Positions 1-7,258 of a stretch of 17,800 nucleotides of DNA are shown here, piece after piece. Source of the stretch: Lachnospiraceae bacterium (GTDB lineage Bacteria > Bacillota_A > Clostridia > Lachnospirales > Lachnospiraceae). Each line of letters starts with the position of its first letter. Position 1 is the first letter of the stretch. The notes below the pieces were generated by a model. The model made no database searches. It was not told the DNA's origin and saw nothing but the letters and a program-made list of their open reading frames with translations. Where the stretch lies: assembly GCA_017435025.1 (NCBI GenBank), contig JAFSFU010000191.1, positions 1 to 17,800 on the forward strand. The letters run 5' to 3'. Position numbers and translations under genes: made by a program.

Positions 1-1
1 A

Positions 2-103
2 GGAAAAAAAGTATATAGTTATTTGATGGGAGCAGGATATGATAATATAAAGCTTTATTATTCAATAAGTGATACTATTAATAAAAACGAAGAAGAAAGG
101 TAG
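2..103 (+). CDS. C-terminal end of an unidentified protein (RecX-like at best)
   Basis: An open frame enters from the left edge and stops at a TAG at 101-103, giving 33 residues beginning GKKVYSYLMGAGYDNIKLYY. The pattern K-x-x-x-YL-x-x-x-GY followed by a helix with an Ile vaguely resembles the last three-helix unit of RecX proteins, which modulate RecA, but the usual basic pair before GY is missing, so this is only a suggestion. The frame runs convergently into ispH and overlaps the aberrant end of that gene. The stop lies at the place where IspH homology ends, so this frame may itself be cut or artificially terminated. It could also be chance in AT-rich DNA. Confidence 0.25.
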   Translation, partial: GKKVYSYLMGAGYDNIKLYYSISDTINKNEEER

Positions 104-819
104 GTCTTATTACATTCTTTCTGGCAGATCTCATATAACTTCTGGGTGTTGGAACTATGCTTGCCTCCGATGACAATCATCACATCCACTTGTGAAGCTA
201 TTTTCTTTGCTTCCACTTGTCTTTCCTGTGTCGCATTGCAAATCGTATTTAAAACATTTATATCATAACTCTTTCTTGAAATTTTTTCAACTAATTCTTG
301 AAATTTATTGTAATTAAATGTCGTTTGAGCCACAATACAAATCTGTTTTTCTTTTGATAAATTCAAATTCTCAAAATCTTCAAAAGACTCAATCACCTTC
401 GTATCATCATTTCCCCATCCTTTGATTCCCTGAACCTCCGGATGTGCTTCGTTGCCGACAATGATCACCTGTTTGCCTGCCAAACTCTGCTCGGAAACGA
501 TTTTATGAATCTTTTTTACATACGGACATGTGGCATCCACCACTTCCACGCCATTGGTTTGCAGAAGATCATAGATATCCTTGCCAACCCCATGAGAGCG
601 AATCACTACTACAGCATCATGAAGGGCCGCTAAGTCTTCCATCGTATCGATCACATCCACACCTTTTTCGTGAAGATCCCTCACTACCTCCTCATTGTGA
701 ATGATCGGTCCATATGTATAGATCGGCTTATCTGTTTTCCCGATCTGTTCATATACTTTTTCGACAGCCCGCTTTACTCCGAAACAAAATCCGGCTGTTT
801 TTGCAACGATTACGCCCAT
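58..819 (-). CDS. ispH: 4-hydroxy-3-methylbut-2-enyl diphosphate reductase, 3' truncated
   Basis: IspH (LytB) makes isopentenyl and dimethylallyl diphosphate in the last step of the MEP isoprenoid pathway, using a [4Fe-4S] cluster. The three cluster cysteines are visible (C12 in GFCFGV, C98 in DATCPYV, C194 in NTICNAT), with substrate residues H41, H76, H126, E128, T167 and the SSN motif at 222-224. I start at the ATG ending at 819, five bases after an AGGAGGA site. An ATG 18 bases further upstream precedes this site and is rejected. Family homology stops near residue 240; the last 13 residues are a hydrophobic tail unlike IspH. The final conserved segment with the serine that contacts the diphosphate (Ser269 in E. 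coli) is missing, as is any S1-domain extension such as some clostridial IspH carry. It follows cmk by 51 bases in the same direction. The product as written is probably inactive, or the sequence is broken here. Confidence 0.9.
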   Translation of the reverse strand: MGVIVAKTAGFCFGVKRAVEKVYEQIGKTDKPIYTYGPIIHNEEVVRDLHEKGVDVIDTMEDLAALHDAVVVIRSHGVGKDIYDLLQTNGVEVVDATCPYVKKIHKIVSEQSLAGKQVIIVGNEAHPEVQGIKGWGNDDTKVIESFEDFENLNLSKEKQICIVAQTTFNYNKFQELVEKISRKSYDINVLNTICNATQERQVEAKKIASQVDVMIVIGGKHSSNTQKLYEICQKECNKTYLSSSFLLIVSLIE

Positions 820-870
820 TTTTGTCCTCCTATGCATTCGCCTTTCCTATGACGGATCATTTTTGCAATT

Positions 871-1539
871 CTAGCTGCGCTTTTCCCGGATCATATCTGA
901 GATTTTCTCAACAACCTGCTCCTGGCTCAGATCGGATGTATCAAAATAAAGTGCATCTTCGGCCTGAGTCAAAGGAGAATTTTCTCTGTGCATGTCCTGA
1001 TAATCGCGAGCGATGATATCCTGCTCCACCTCGTCCAATGTCTGAGCAGTACCCTTCGCAACCATTTCTTTATAACGGCGCTCCGCACGAACACGGGAGC
1101 TGGCTGTCAAATACAGCTTGATATCTGCATTCGGAAGAACAACCGTTCCAATGTCACGGCCATCCATTACCACATCCGTTGTTTTAGCAATCTGCTGCTG
1201 CAGTTCCACCATCTTCTCCCGAACCAGGCGGAACTTGGAAATGTTGGATGTTGCCATGCTGACCTGATCCGTACGAATCAATCCGGACACATTTTCACCA
1301 TTTAAGATCACCTGCTGAACACCATCTTCATACGCCAGTGCAATCTCAATCTCGCCCAATTTTGCACAGATTGCTGCCTCATCATTGCTGTCGATTCCAT
1401 TTCTGATAAAATAAAGCGCCATGGCCCGGTACATTGCGCCGGTATCCACATAGATAAATCCCTGTTCTTTAGCGACCGCCTTCGCAACCGTGCTTTTTCC
1501 GGCACCGGCAGGTCCGTCAATTGCTACATTAAAAGACAT
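871..1539 (-). CDS. cmk: (d)CMP kinase
   Basis: Cytidylate kinase transfers phosphate from ATP to CMP or dCMP in cytosolic pyrimidine nucleotide metabolism. At 222 residues it has the normal length. The P-loop GPAGAGKST lies at residues 9-17, the nucleotide-binding DTGAMYRA motif at 32-39, MDGRDIGT at 125-132, and the family lid and substrate segment RDYQDMHRENSPL at 178-190. The ATG is preceded by a strong GGAGGAG site about five bases away. It lies 51 bases downstream of the flavoprotein gene and 51 bases upstream of ispH, with no promoter evident in either gap, so co-transcription is likely. In Clostridia cmk and ispH are often neighbours, which agrees with this assignment. Confidence 0.97.
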   Translation of the reverse strand: MSFNVAIDGPAGAGKSTVAKAVAKEQGFIYVDTGAMYRAMALYFIRNGIDSNDEAAICAKLGEIEIALAYEDGVQQVILNGENVSGLIRTDQVSMATSNISKFRLVREKMVELQQQIAKTTDVVMDGRDIGTVVLPNADIKLYLTASSRVRAERRYKEMVAKGTAQTLDEVEQDIIARDYQDMHRENSPLTQAEDALYFDTSDLSQEQVVEKISDMIREKRS

Positions 1540-1590
1540 GTTCTCCTCCTCTATTCTACTTCTGTTTTCAGAAAAATATGCATAAATTAT

Positions 1591-2823
1591 TTACAGGCAG
1601 CTTCTTCCCGCCAACATTCCGGTCGACCATGCGATCTGAAGATTAAATCCTCCCGTTACTGCATCCAGGTCCATCACCTCTCCTGCAAAATACAGGCCCG
1701 GTGTCTTCTTGGATTCCATCGTAGACGGGTTCACTTCTTTGACTGCAACACCGCCCTGGGTGATGATCGCCTCATTAAAGCCACGAAGTCCTGTCAGTGT
1801 CACTCGAAACGCCTTAGTAATGGAAAGCAGACGTTCTCTCTCAACTGCTGTCACTTCGTTTACTTTTTTCTCCGGATCAATGCCGCTTCGCTCGATCATC
1901 ACCGGAATCAGCTTTGCCGGGAACAGATGATTCAGAGCATTCTTAAACTGTTTGTTTTTTGCCTCATCAAAATCACGGAGAATGCGTGCGTCTAACTGTT
2001 CTCTGGAAAGTGCCGGTTTCAGGTCGATGTCCATCACTAACGGAGTTTTACGGATCACCTTCGCCGCATAACTGCTGGCACTTAAAACCACCGGTCCACT
2101 GACACCAAAATGGGTGAACAGCATCTCGCCAAACTCCTTCCAAAGAACCTTCTTTCCATTATATACAGTTACCTCAATATTTCGAAGGGACAGTCCCTGC
2201 AGGGAACGGACATCCTCTTCTGCACAGACAAACGGTACCAATGCCGGCATCAGTTCCGTCACAGAATGTCCCGCAGCCTTTGCAAAGCGATAACCGTCAC
2301 CGGTAGAACCGGTCGTCGGATAAGAAAGACCGCCGGTCGCTACGATCACAGCGTCTGCATTTACTTTTTTCCCATTCTTTTCCAGCACCACCCCGGTACA
2401 TACTCCATCCGTAAGAACCAGCTCTTTCACCGGCTCGTTAAGATGTATCGATACGTCAAGGCTCTTCATCTTCCGTTCCAGAGCGAAGATTACATCGGAA
2501 GCCTTATCTGATACAGGGAACACTCTCTGCCCACGTTCCGTTTTCAAATGACAGCCGCTGTCCTCCAGCATATCCATCACATCAAAGTTGGTGAATCCAT
2601 AGATTGCGCTGTATAAAAACTTACCGTTGGTCACCATATTCCCGAACAGTTCTTCTGTATCACACCCGTTCGTCACATTGCAGCGTCCCTTACCGGTAAT
2701 ATATATTTTCTTTCCTAATTTTTCATTTTTCTCATAAAGGTCAACGGAGTGACCGGACTGTGCGGCTCCGATTGCCGCTGCCATTCCGGCAGCTCCGCCG
2801 CCGATTACCACAACTTTACTCAT
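1591..2823 (-). CDS. HI0933-family NAD(P)/FAD-dependent oxidoreductase
   Basis: A flavoprotein of 410 residues, the usual length for the HI0933 (BaiN-like) family, whose physiological substrates are mostly unknown. The N-terminus carries the FAD dinucleotide motif GGGAAG at residues 8-13 and E29 at the end of the second strand. The family signature KIYITGKGRCNVTN follows at about 38-51. ATGGLSYPTTGSTGDGY lies mid-protein, and the C-terminal FAD-binding segment with GEVMDLDAVTGGFNLQ closes the fold. The start at 2823 sits one base after the TAG of the PPK2 gene with no strong SD of its own, which suggests translational coupling. A longer upstream reading of the frame overlaps PPK2 and is not needed. 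A flavoprotein of this family is often found beside cmk in Clostridia, so the neighbourhood is conventional. No special tie to polyphosphate is visible. Confidence 0.93.
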   Translation of the reverse strand: MSKVVVIGGGAAGMAAAIGAAQSGHSVDLYEKNEKLGKKIYITGKGRCNVTNGCDTEELFGNMVTNGKFLYSAIYGFTNFDVMDMLEDSGCHLKTERGQRVFPVSDKASDVIFALERKMKSLDVSIHLNEPVKELVLTDGVCTGVVLEKNGKKVNADAVIVATGGLSYPTTGSTGDGYRFAKAAGHSVTELMPALVPFVCAEEDVRSLQGLSLRNIEVTVYNGKKVLWKEFGEMLFTHFGVSGPVVLSASSYAAKVIRKTPLVMDIDLKPALSREQLDARILRDFDEAKNKQFKNALNHLFPAKLIPVMIERSGIDPEKKVNEVTAVERERLLSITKAFRVTLTGLRGFNEAIITQGGVAVKEVNPSTMESKKTPGLYFAGEVMDLDAVTGGFNLQIAWSTGMLAGRSCL

Positions 2824-2824
2824 A

Positions 2825-4321
2825 CTAGTTTCTGGTCTTTTCCACTTCTTTAATTTTCTCTTCCAATGCCTCCACAACTGTCTTCAATACTTTGATGCGG
2901 GCATAATATTTAGAGTTTCCTTCCACAACGATCCAAGGTGCTCCTTCTGTGGATGTGTGGTCGATCATTTCATTGACAGCCTCTTCATAGAGATCCCATT
3001 TTTCACGGTTTCTCCAATCCTCATCCGTAATCTTCCACTGTTTTGCCGGATTGATCATACGCTCCTTGAAACGTCTTTCCTGCTCATCCTTGTCAATATC
3101 GATCCAGAATTTCAAAACAACAGCGCCATCGTGAATCAGATGTGTCTCGAAATCATTAATTTCCTGATAAGCTCTTCTCCAATCATCTTCCGTGCAGAAT
3201 CCTTCAATACGTTCCACCATTACACGACCATACCAGGTACGATCAAAAATCGCAATGTGACCATCTTTCGGAACATTATTCCAGAAACGCCACATATAAT
3301 GGTGCGCCTTCTCCACACTGTTCGGTGCCGGAGTCGGGCAAACCTTATAGCCACGCGGATCGAGATGACTGGTCAATCGCTTGATTGCACCGCCTTTACC
3401 TGCCGCATCCCAACCCTCAAAACAGAGAACTACCGGAATACGCAGTCTGTAAAGATCACTGTGGAGTTTCTCTACCTTCTTCTGAAGCTTATCCAACTTC
3501 TCTTTATATTCATCTTTTTCAAGGGACTTTGTCAGATCTACTTTTGAAAGCACACCTTTTTTATATTTACCCTTGGATTTTTCTCCTTCATATTTGCCCG
3601 GGACTACGCCTTTCGCCTTATCTTCCAGGGCTTTTTCCAAACGATCGGCAACAACCTGCATGATTTCCAGTGCTGCTGCATCTTTCTGGTCTGCATCTAT
3701 GATCGTCCACGGCGCATACTCTGTGTCCGTACGTTTGATCATGTCCATATTGATCTTTTCATACTTCTCAAAACGTGCATTTCGCTTCCAGTCATCTCCG
3801 GTCACGCGCCACGCAGTCTCCTTAGAATCCTCCAGCTTTTCAAAACGCTTCTTCTGCTCCTTCGCAGAAATCGATAAGAACAGTTTGATCAGGACCATTC
3901 CACTGTCTGTCAGCTGTTTTTCAAACGCGCAGATATCATAGAAAGAGTCTTTTAACTCCCATTCTTTTGTTTTTCCGTCGAACAGATCTCTCTGCACATG
4001 ACGGTACCAGCTTGTATCAAAAATCGTGATACGTCCATCAGCAGGAGTTCTCGTAGCAAATTTCCAAAGAAATGGGTGCATCTTTTCCACTTCTCCATCT
4101 TTGCTGTTGGTGTATACATCAAATCCACGCGGATCCATCGCCTGGATCAGACGATTGATCTGGAGTCCCTTTCCTGCCGCACCGTAACCGTCAAATGTAA
4201 TGAGAACCGGAATCTTTGCCTCTCTCGCCTGTCTCTCCACAAGGCTGAGTCGGGCAGTCGCCGCCTCGATCTTCGCTTTCAGTTCTTTTTTATCAACTGT
4301 TTTTTTCTTCTCTTCGGACAT
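2825..4321 (-). CDS. Two-domain PPK2 polyphosphate kinase / polyphosphate:AMP phosphotransferase
   Basis: PPK2 enzymes phosphorylate nucleotides using polyphosphate. The tandem-domain form of about 500 residues is typically a polyphosphate:AMP phosphotransferase making ADP. This protein has 498 residues: domain 1 at about 12-235 and domain 2 at about 268-490, joined by a lysine-rich linker and a coiled-coil-like stretch. The domain 2 Walker A is GWDAAGKG at 303-310 with IFDRTWYGRV at 359-368, both canonical. Domain 1 has GYGAAGKG at 45-52 (Asp changed to Gly) and IFDTSWYRHV at 100-109 (Arg changed to Thr), so catalysis is probably confined to domain 2, as known for two-domain PPK2. The start is the ATG at 4321, nine bases after GGAGG; an ATG further upstream falls before this SD and beside a hairpin. 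The nucleotide specificity cannot be read from the sequence. Confidence 0.93.
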   Translation of the reverse strand: MSEEKKKTVDKKELKAKIEAATARLSLVERQAREAKIPVLITFDGYGAAGKGLQINRLIQAMDPRGFDVYTNSKDGEVEKMHPFLWKFATRTPADGRITIFDTSWYRHVQRDLFDGKTKEWELKDSFYDICAFEKQLTDSGMVLIKLFLSISAKEQKKRFEKLEDSKETAWRVTGDDWKRNARFEKYEKINMDMIKRTDTEYAPWTIIDADQKDAAALEIMQVVADRLEKALEDKAKGVVPGKYEGEKSKGKYKKGVLSKVDLTKSLEKDEYKEKLDKLQKKVEKLHSDLYRLRIPVVLCFEGWDAAGKGGAIKRLTSHLDPRGYKVCPTPAPNSVEKAHHYMWRFWNNVPKDGHIAIFDRTWYGRVMVERIEGFCTEDDWRRAYQEINDFETHLIHDGAVVLKFWIDIDKDEQERRFKERMINPAKQWKITDEDWRNREKWDLYEEAVNEMIDHTSTEGAPWIVVEGNSKYYARIKVLKTVVEALEEKIKEVEKTRN

Positions 4322-4350
4322 TTCGGGACCTCCATTTTTAACTGTGTATT

Positions 4351-4378
4351 TAGGGCCGCAAAACATTCTGCGGCCCTA
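4351..4378 (-). terminator. GC-rich hairpin between the aldo/keto reductase and PPK2 genes
   Basis: A perfect nine-base inverted repeat, TAGGGCCGC and GCGGCCCTA, encloses a ten-base loop. It lies 17 bases after the aldo/keto reductase stop and 17 bases before the PPK2 SD. Neither strand shows a T-run right after the stem, so it is a weak intrinsic terminator at best. It may instead attenuate read-through or act as an mRNA processing or stabilising hairpin that sets the expression ratio of the two genes. Confidence 0.45.
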
Positions 4379-4394
4379 CTGCATTTACCTATTC

Positions 4395-5507
4395 TTACTC
4401 AAATACTTTTGCTACCTTTGGCATGATCTCACTGATCTTGATGTGCTGCGGACATTCTTTTTCACATCTGTGACATGCACGACATGCATCTGCCTTTGTC
4501 TCAAGTTCAGCGTAAGCAGCCTTAGCCGGTGTCATACCATGGCTCGCAGTCATATTGTAAGCCTGGAACAGTTCCGGAATATTCAAACCGAACGGACACG
4601 GCATACAATATGCACATTTTGTACAGCTTACAAGAGCCATCTTATCAAAGATCTCTTTTGCTTTTGCATAATAAGCTCTCTCTTCTTCAGTCACCATACC
4701 AATGCTGCTTCTGGAAGCATACTCCAGGTTCTTCTCCACCTGATCCGGCTCAGTCATACCGCTAAGAAGCAAGCTAACTTCCTTCTGATCCCATAACCAG
4801 TCAAGAGCGTACTCAACATGGGACTTTCCGTCTGCCGGGAATGCCTCAGCAACATGCGGAGCCAGGTTTGCAAGCTTACCGCCAAGAAGCGGTTCCATAA
4901 TCACAACACCAAGACCTTTATCTGCTGCATATTTCAGACCTTCCATACCAGCCTGGTAGTTGATATTGATGTAGTTGTACTGAATCTGGCAGAACTCCCA
5001 GCCATCATAGTAGTCAATGATTTCTTTAAAAAGTTCCAGAGAATCATGGAAGGAGAAGCCGACGTGGCGGATCTTGCCTGCTGCCTTCGCCTCTTCCAGT
5101 TTTTTTACTACATTAAACTTTTTAACCTTCTCTTCAAAACGCTCGCGGCTTAATGCATGAAGCAGATAGAAATCAATATGATCGGTATCCAGTTTCTTTA
5201 ACTGTTCATCCAGATATTTATCGAAATCCTCTTCACACTCTAAAAGCCAGATCGGTAATTTATCTGCAAGGTAAACTTTCTCTCTGTAACCGTCCTTTAA
5301 CGCCTTGCCAACAACGAACTCGCTGGTCTGCTGATGGTACGGATATGCGGTATCGATATAATTTACACCGTTGTCGATCGCATGACGAATCATTGCAATT
5401 GCCTTTTCTTCGTTGATTGTAGTATCTTCATTGATCGGAAGACGCATACATCCAAAACCGAGTGCGGAGACTTCAATACCTGTGTTGCCAAATTTTCTGT
5501 ACTGCAT
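4395..5507 (-). CDS. Aldo/keto reductase with C-terminal 4Fe-4S ferredoxin domain
   Basis: A 370-residue cytosolic oxidoreductase. The N-terminal TIM-barrel aldo/keto reductase region begins RKFGNTGIEVSALGFGCMRLP. The catalytic tetrad is readable as D52 and Y57 in DTAYPYH, K83 in ADKLP and H117 in LLHAL. The C-terminal 75 residues carry two cysteine clusters, C295/C298/C301/C304 (CxxCxxCxxCP) and C342/C345/C348/C352 (CxxCxxCxxxCP), expected to hold two [4Fe-4S] clusters. Such fusions are common in anaerobic Clostridia and may pass electrons between a carbonyl substrate or NAD(P)H and ferredoxin; the substrate is unknown. The start at 5507 follows GGAGG with eight intervening bases; the ATG 15 bases upstream overlaps the SD region and is rejected. 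The gene has its own consensus promoter at 5607-5635. Confidence 0.93.
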   Translation of the reverse strand: MQYRKFGNTGIEVSALGFGCMRLPINEDTTINEEKAIAMIRHAIDNGVNYIDTAYPYHQQTSEFVVGKALKDGYREKVYLADKLPIWLLECEEDFDKYLDEQLKKLDTDHIDFYLLHALSRERFEEKVKKFNVVKKLEEAKAAGKIRHVGFSFHDSLELFKEIIDYYDGWEFCQIQYNYININYQAGMEGLKYAADKGLGVVIMEPLLGGKLANLAPHVAEAFPADGKSHVEYALDWLWDQKEVSLLLSGMTEPDQVEKNLEYASRSSIGMVTEEERAYYAKAKEIFDKMALVSCTKCAYCMPCPFGLNIPELFQAYNMTASHGMTPAKAAYAELETKADACRACHRCEKECPQHIKISEIMPKVAKVFE

Positions 5508-5606
5508 ATACTTTTCCTCCATTTTACTGCATAAATACGACCGTATATCGACTGCTACGACACTTCATTCATATATGTCGCTTTTCATCGATATTTCATC
5601 TTATCT

Positions 5607-5635
5607 ATTATACCAATTTATGAACCGGTTTGCAA
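5607..5635 (-). promoter_or_regulatory. Sigma-A promoter of the aldo/keto reductase gene
   Basis: On the minus strand TTGCAA (5630-5635), a 17-base spacer and a perfect TATAAT (5607-5612) lie about 100 bases upstream of the start codon. An eight-base palindrome AACCGGTT (5623-5630) abuts the -35 element and could be a regulator contact, though it is short. This fits transcription of the reductase separately from the upstream MATE gene. Confidence 0.65.
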
Positions 5636-5675
5636 GCAATCCTATGGCTTTTGCATCCATTCTGAGTTTATCTCA

Positions 5676-7052
5676 CTAGATATCTTCTGCCAATATTTTT
5701 CGTTTTTTCCACTTTCCTGACAGGAAATAAATCATACCCGGCACACCACAGCCATACGGTGCAAGACCATAACCGAGAACAAATCCATAAAAGCCCCAAT
5801 CCAGCGCAATACCAAAAAGCCAGCTGAGACCGATTCTGAGAACTACACCGTCAAGCAGTGAAAGGACCATGCCAAGCCGGGCATTTCCAATCCCCTGAAT
5901 AAATGCATTGCTGCCGCGCATGATAGCCATAGCAGGGAACATCCAAATGATCGCACGGATGAAGATATGGGACATTTCATGAACCTGCGGATCATCAGAG
6001 AACAGGATAAACAATTCTTTGCCGAAATTCAGATAGATGGTCAGGAAAATAACGGTTAACCCAAATGCATAAGCCCATGCATACCAGACAACGTTTTGTG
6101 CTCGCTTCTGCTGGCGCGCCGCAATATTCTGGCTGACCATCGGCATAGCCGCATACTGAATTCCCTGAGAAACCTTATTGATAATATCATCAATTCGCAC
6201 ACCGACACCGAAAGTTGCAGACGCAACCACACCGACACTGTTGACCATAGAATTTACAAACAGCATAGACAGATTGATACAGCCGGACTGAATCGCCATC
6301 GGAGTTCCCAGACTGCAGATCATCCTCACATACTTACCGTTGGGACGAAAACTTTCTTTTGCAAAATCAAAACCAAAGGCATCTTTATTCTTATACAAGT
6401 AGTACAGCGAAAACAAGAACGATACCGCCTGACCAATGATTGTTGCATAAGCCGCACCGGCTACTCCCATTCCCATCATACCTGTAAAAAGAATATCCAA
6501 AACCAGATTTATCACAGATGCAATACAAATAAATAGAAACGGTCGCCTGGAATCGCCCATTCCACGCAGCACTGCTGAAACCATATTATAACCGGCAGTG
6601 AACAGAAGTCCAAGACCACAGATGATCAGATAATCCATTGCCATGGAATAAGACTCCGCTGGGATATTCATTGTATCCAGGATCCAAAAGCGTCCGATCA
6701 TAAACAGACCCGACATAAACACTGCAAACATCATAATCAGACTGAACAGTGTTCCTATAATATCATTCATCTCTTTTCTCTTTTTTGCACCAAGTGCCTG
6801 CGCAACAAGAACCTGACCGCCATTGGAGAAGCCAAGACATACCATTGTCGCAAAATTTACGATCATACTGCTCTGGGAAACTGCAGAAAGCCCTGCTGTG
6901 CCAACATATTTTCCAACAATGATCATATCAATGGTGCTGTAGAGCACTTGAAGAGCATTGGATGCCATAAACGGCAGGGCAAACCACAACAACTGTTTTG
7001 GCACATTGCCCTTCGTAAAATCCTTTGATAAACGTTTTTCTTTCACTGCCAT
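5676..7052 (-). CDS. MATE family multidrug/metabolite exporter
   Basis: A 458-residue integral membrane protein with about a dozen hydrophobic segments and the two-fold repeat of MATE transporters. The first lobe opens LLWFALPFMASNALQVLYST with IDMIIVGKYVG; the second opens near residue 245 with LGTPMAIQSGCINLSMLFVN. MATE proteins export cationic compounds or metabolites by Na+ or H+ antiport; the substrate here is unknown. The basic, hydrophilic N-terminus (MAVKEKRLSKDF) and the start at 7052, eight bases after GGGGAG, are typical. It is preceded by one or two sigma-A promoters on the same strand. No convincing terminator follows it, so some read-through into the aldo/keto reductase gene 170 bases downstream is possible. 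Confidence 0.93.
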   Translation of the reverse strand: MAVKEKRLSKDFTKGNVPKQLLWFALPFMASNALQVLYSTIDMIIVGKYVGTAGLSAVSQSSMIVNFATMVCLGFSNGGQVLVAQALGAKKRKEMNDIIGTLFSLIMMFAVFMSGLFMIGRFWILDTMNIPAESYSMAMDYLIICGLGLLFTAGYNMVSAVLRGMGDSRRPFLFICIASVINLVLDILFTGMMGMGVAGAAYATIIGQAVSFLFSLYYLYKNKDAFGFDFAKESFRPNGKYVRMICSLGTPMAIQSGCINLSMLFVNSMVNSVGVVASATFGVGVRIDDIINKVSQGIQYAAMPMVSQNIAARQQKRAQNVVWYAWAYAFGLTVIFLTIYLNFGKELFILFSDDPQVHEMSHIFIRAIIWMFPAMAIMRGSNAFIQGIGNARLGMVLSLLDGVVLRIGLSWLFGIALDWGFYGFVLGYGLAPYGCGVPGMIYFLSGKWKKRKILAEDI

Positions 7053-7094
7053 CGTAACATCTCCCCATCATAATCATCAAAACCCATATAGAAA

Positions 7095-7123
7095 ATTATA
7101 TAACTGCGCTTACATGCTGTCAA
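7095..7123 (-). promoter_or_regulatory. Consensus promoter of the MATE gene
   Basis: On the minus strand a perfect TTGACA (7118-7123) and a perfect TATAAT (7095-7100) are spaced by 17 bases. The expected transcript starts near 7088, leaving a leader of about 35 bases before the MATE start codon. Both hexamers match the sigma-A consensus exactly, so strong basal expression is expected unless repressed. Confidence 0.78.
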
Positions 7124-7165
7124 TAATTGTATGTTATTGTTTCTATTTATTAAATATTATCTATT

Positions 7166-7194
7166 ATTATATCTTTAAAGTTATTTCTTTTCAA
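7166..7194 (-). promoter_or_regulatory. Possible second, upstream promoter of the MATE gene
   Basis: On the minus strand TTGAAA (7189-7194), 17 bases and TATAAT (7166-7171) lie about 70 bases upstream of the consensus promoter. The region is very AT-rich, so a chance match is more likely here than for the downstream one. Confidence 0.35.
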
Positions 7195-7223
7195 AATCTT
7201 TTTAACTTTTTTCTATTTTTATA

Positions 7224-7252
7224 TTGACAATTGTGCTTTTGCATGCTAATAT
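7224..7252 (+). promoter_or_regulatory. Plus-strand promoter reading into the gene-free interval
   Basis: A perfect TTGACA (7224-7229), 17 bases and TAATAT (7247-7252) preceded by TGC, an extended -10 form. It points away from the MATE gene into 7260-7510, where there is no ordinary gene. Transcription would start near 7259 and run antisense towards the 3' end of the M20 gene unless stopped by the hairpin at 7473-7510. Confidence 0.6.
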
Positions 7253-7258
7253 AATAAC

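Noticed and set aside
58..840. Longer IspH start including MHRRTK
   Set aside because: The extra codons overlap the AGGAGGA site that clearly serves the ATG at 819.
2957..3547. Long plus-strand open frame (196 codons) opposite the PPK2 gene
   Set aside because: It is a shadow of the PPK2 coding strand, has no SD, and its product has no recognisable domains; PPK2 itself is unmistakable.
4200..4796. Plus-strand open frame of 198 codons across the PPK2 start and the aldo/keto reductase end
   Set aside because: It spans two clear genes on the other strand, is Ser/Phe/His-rich as antisense frames are, and lacks an SD.
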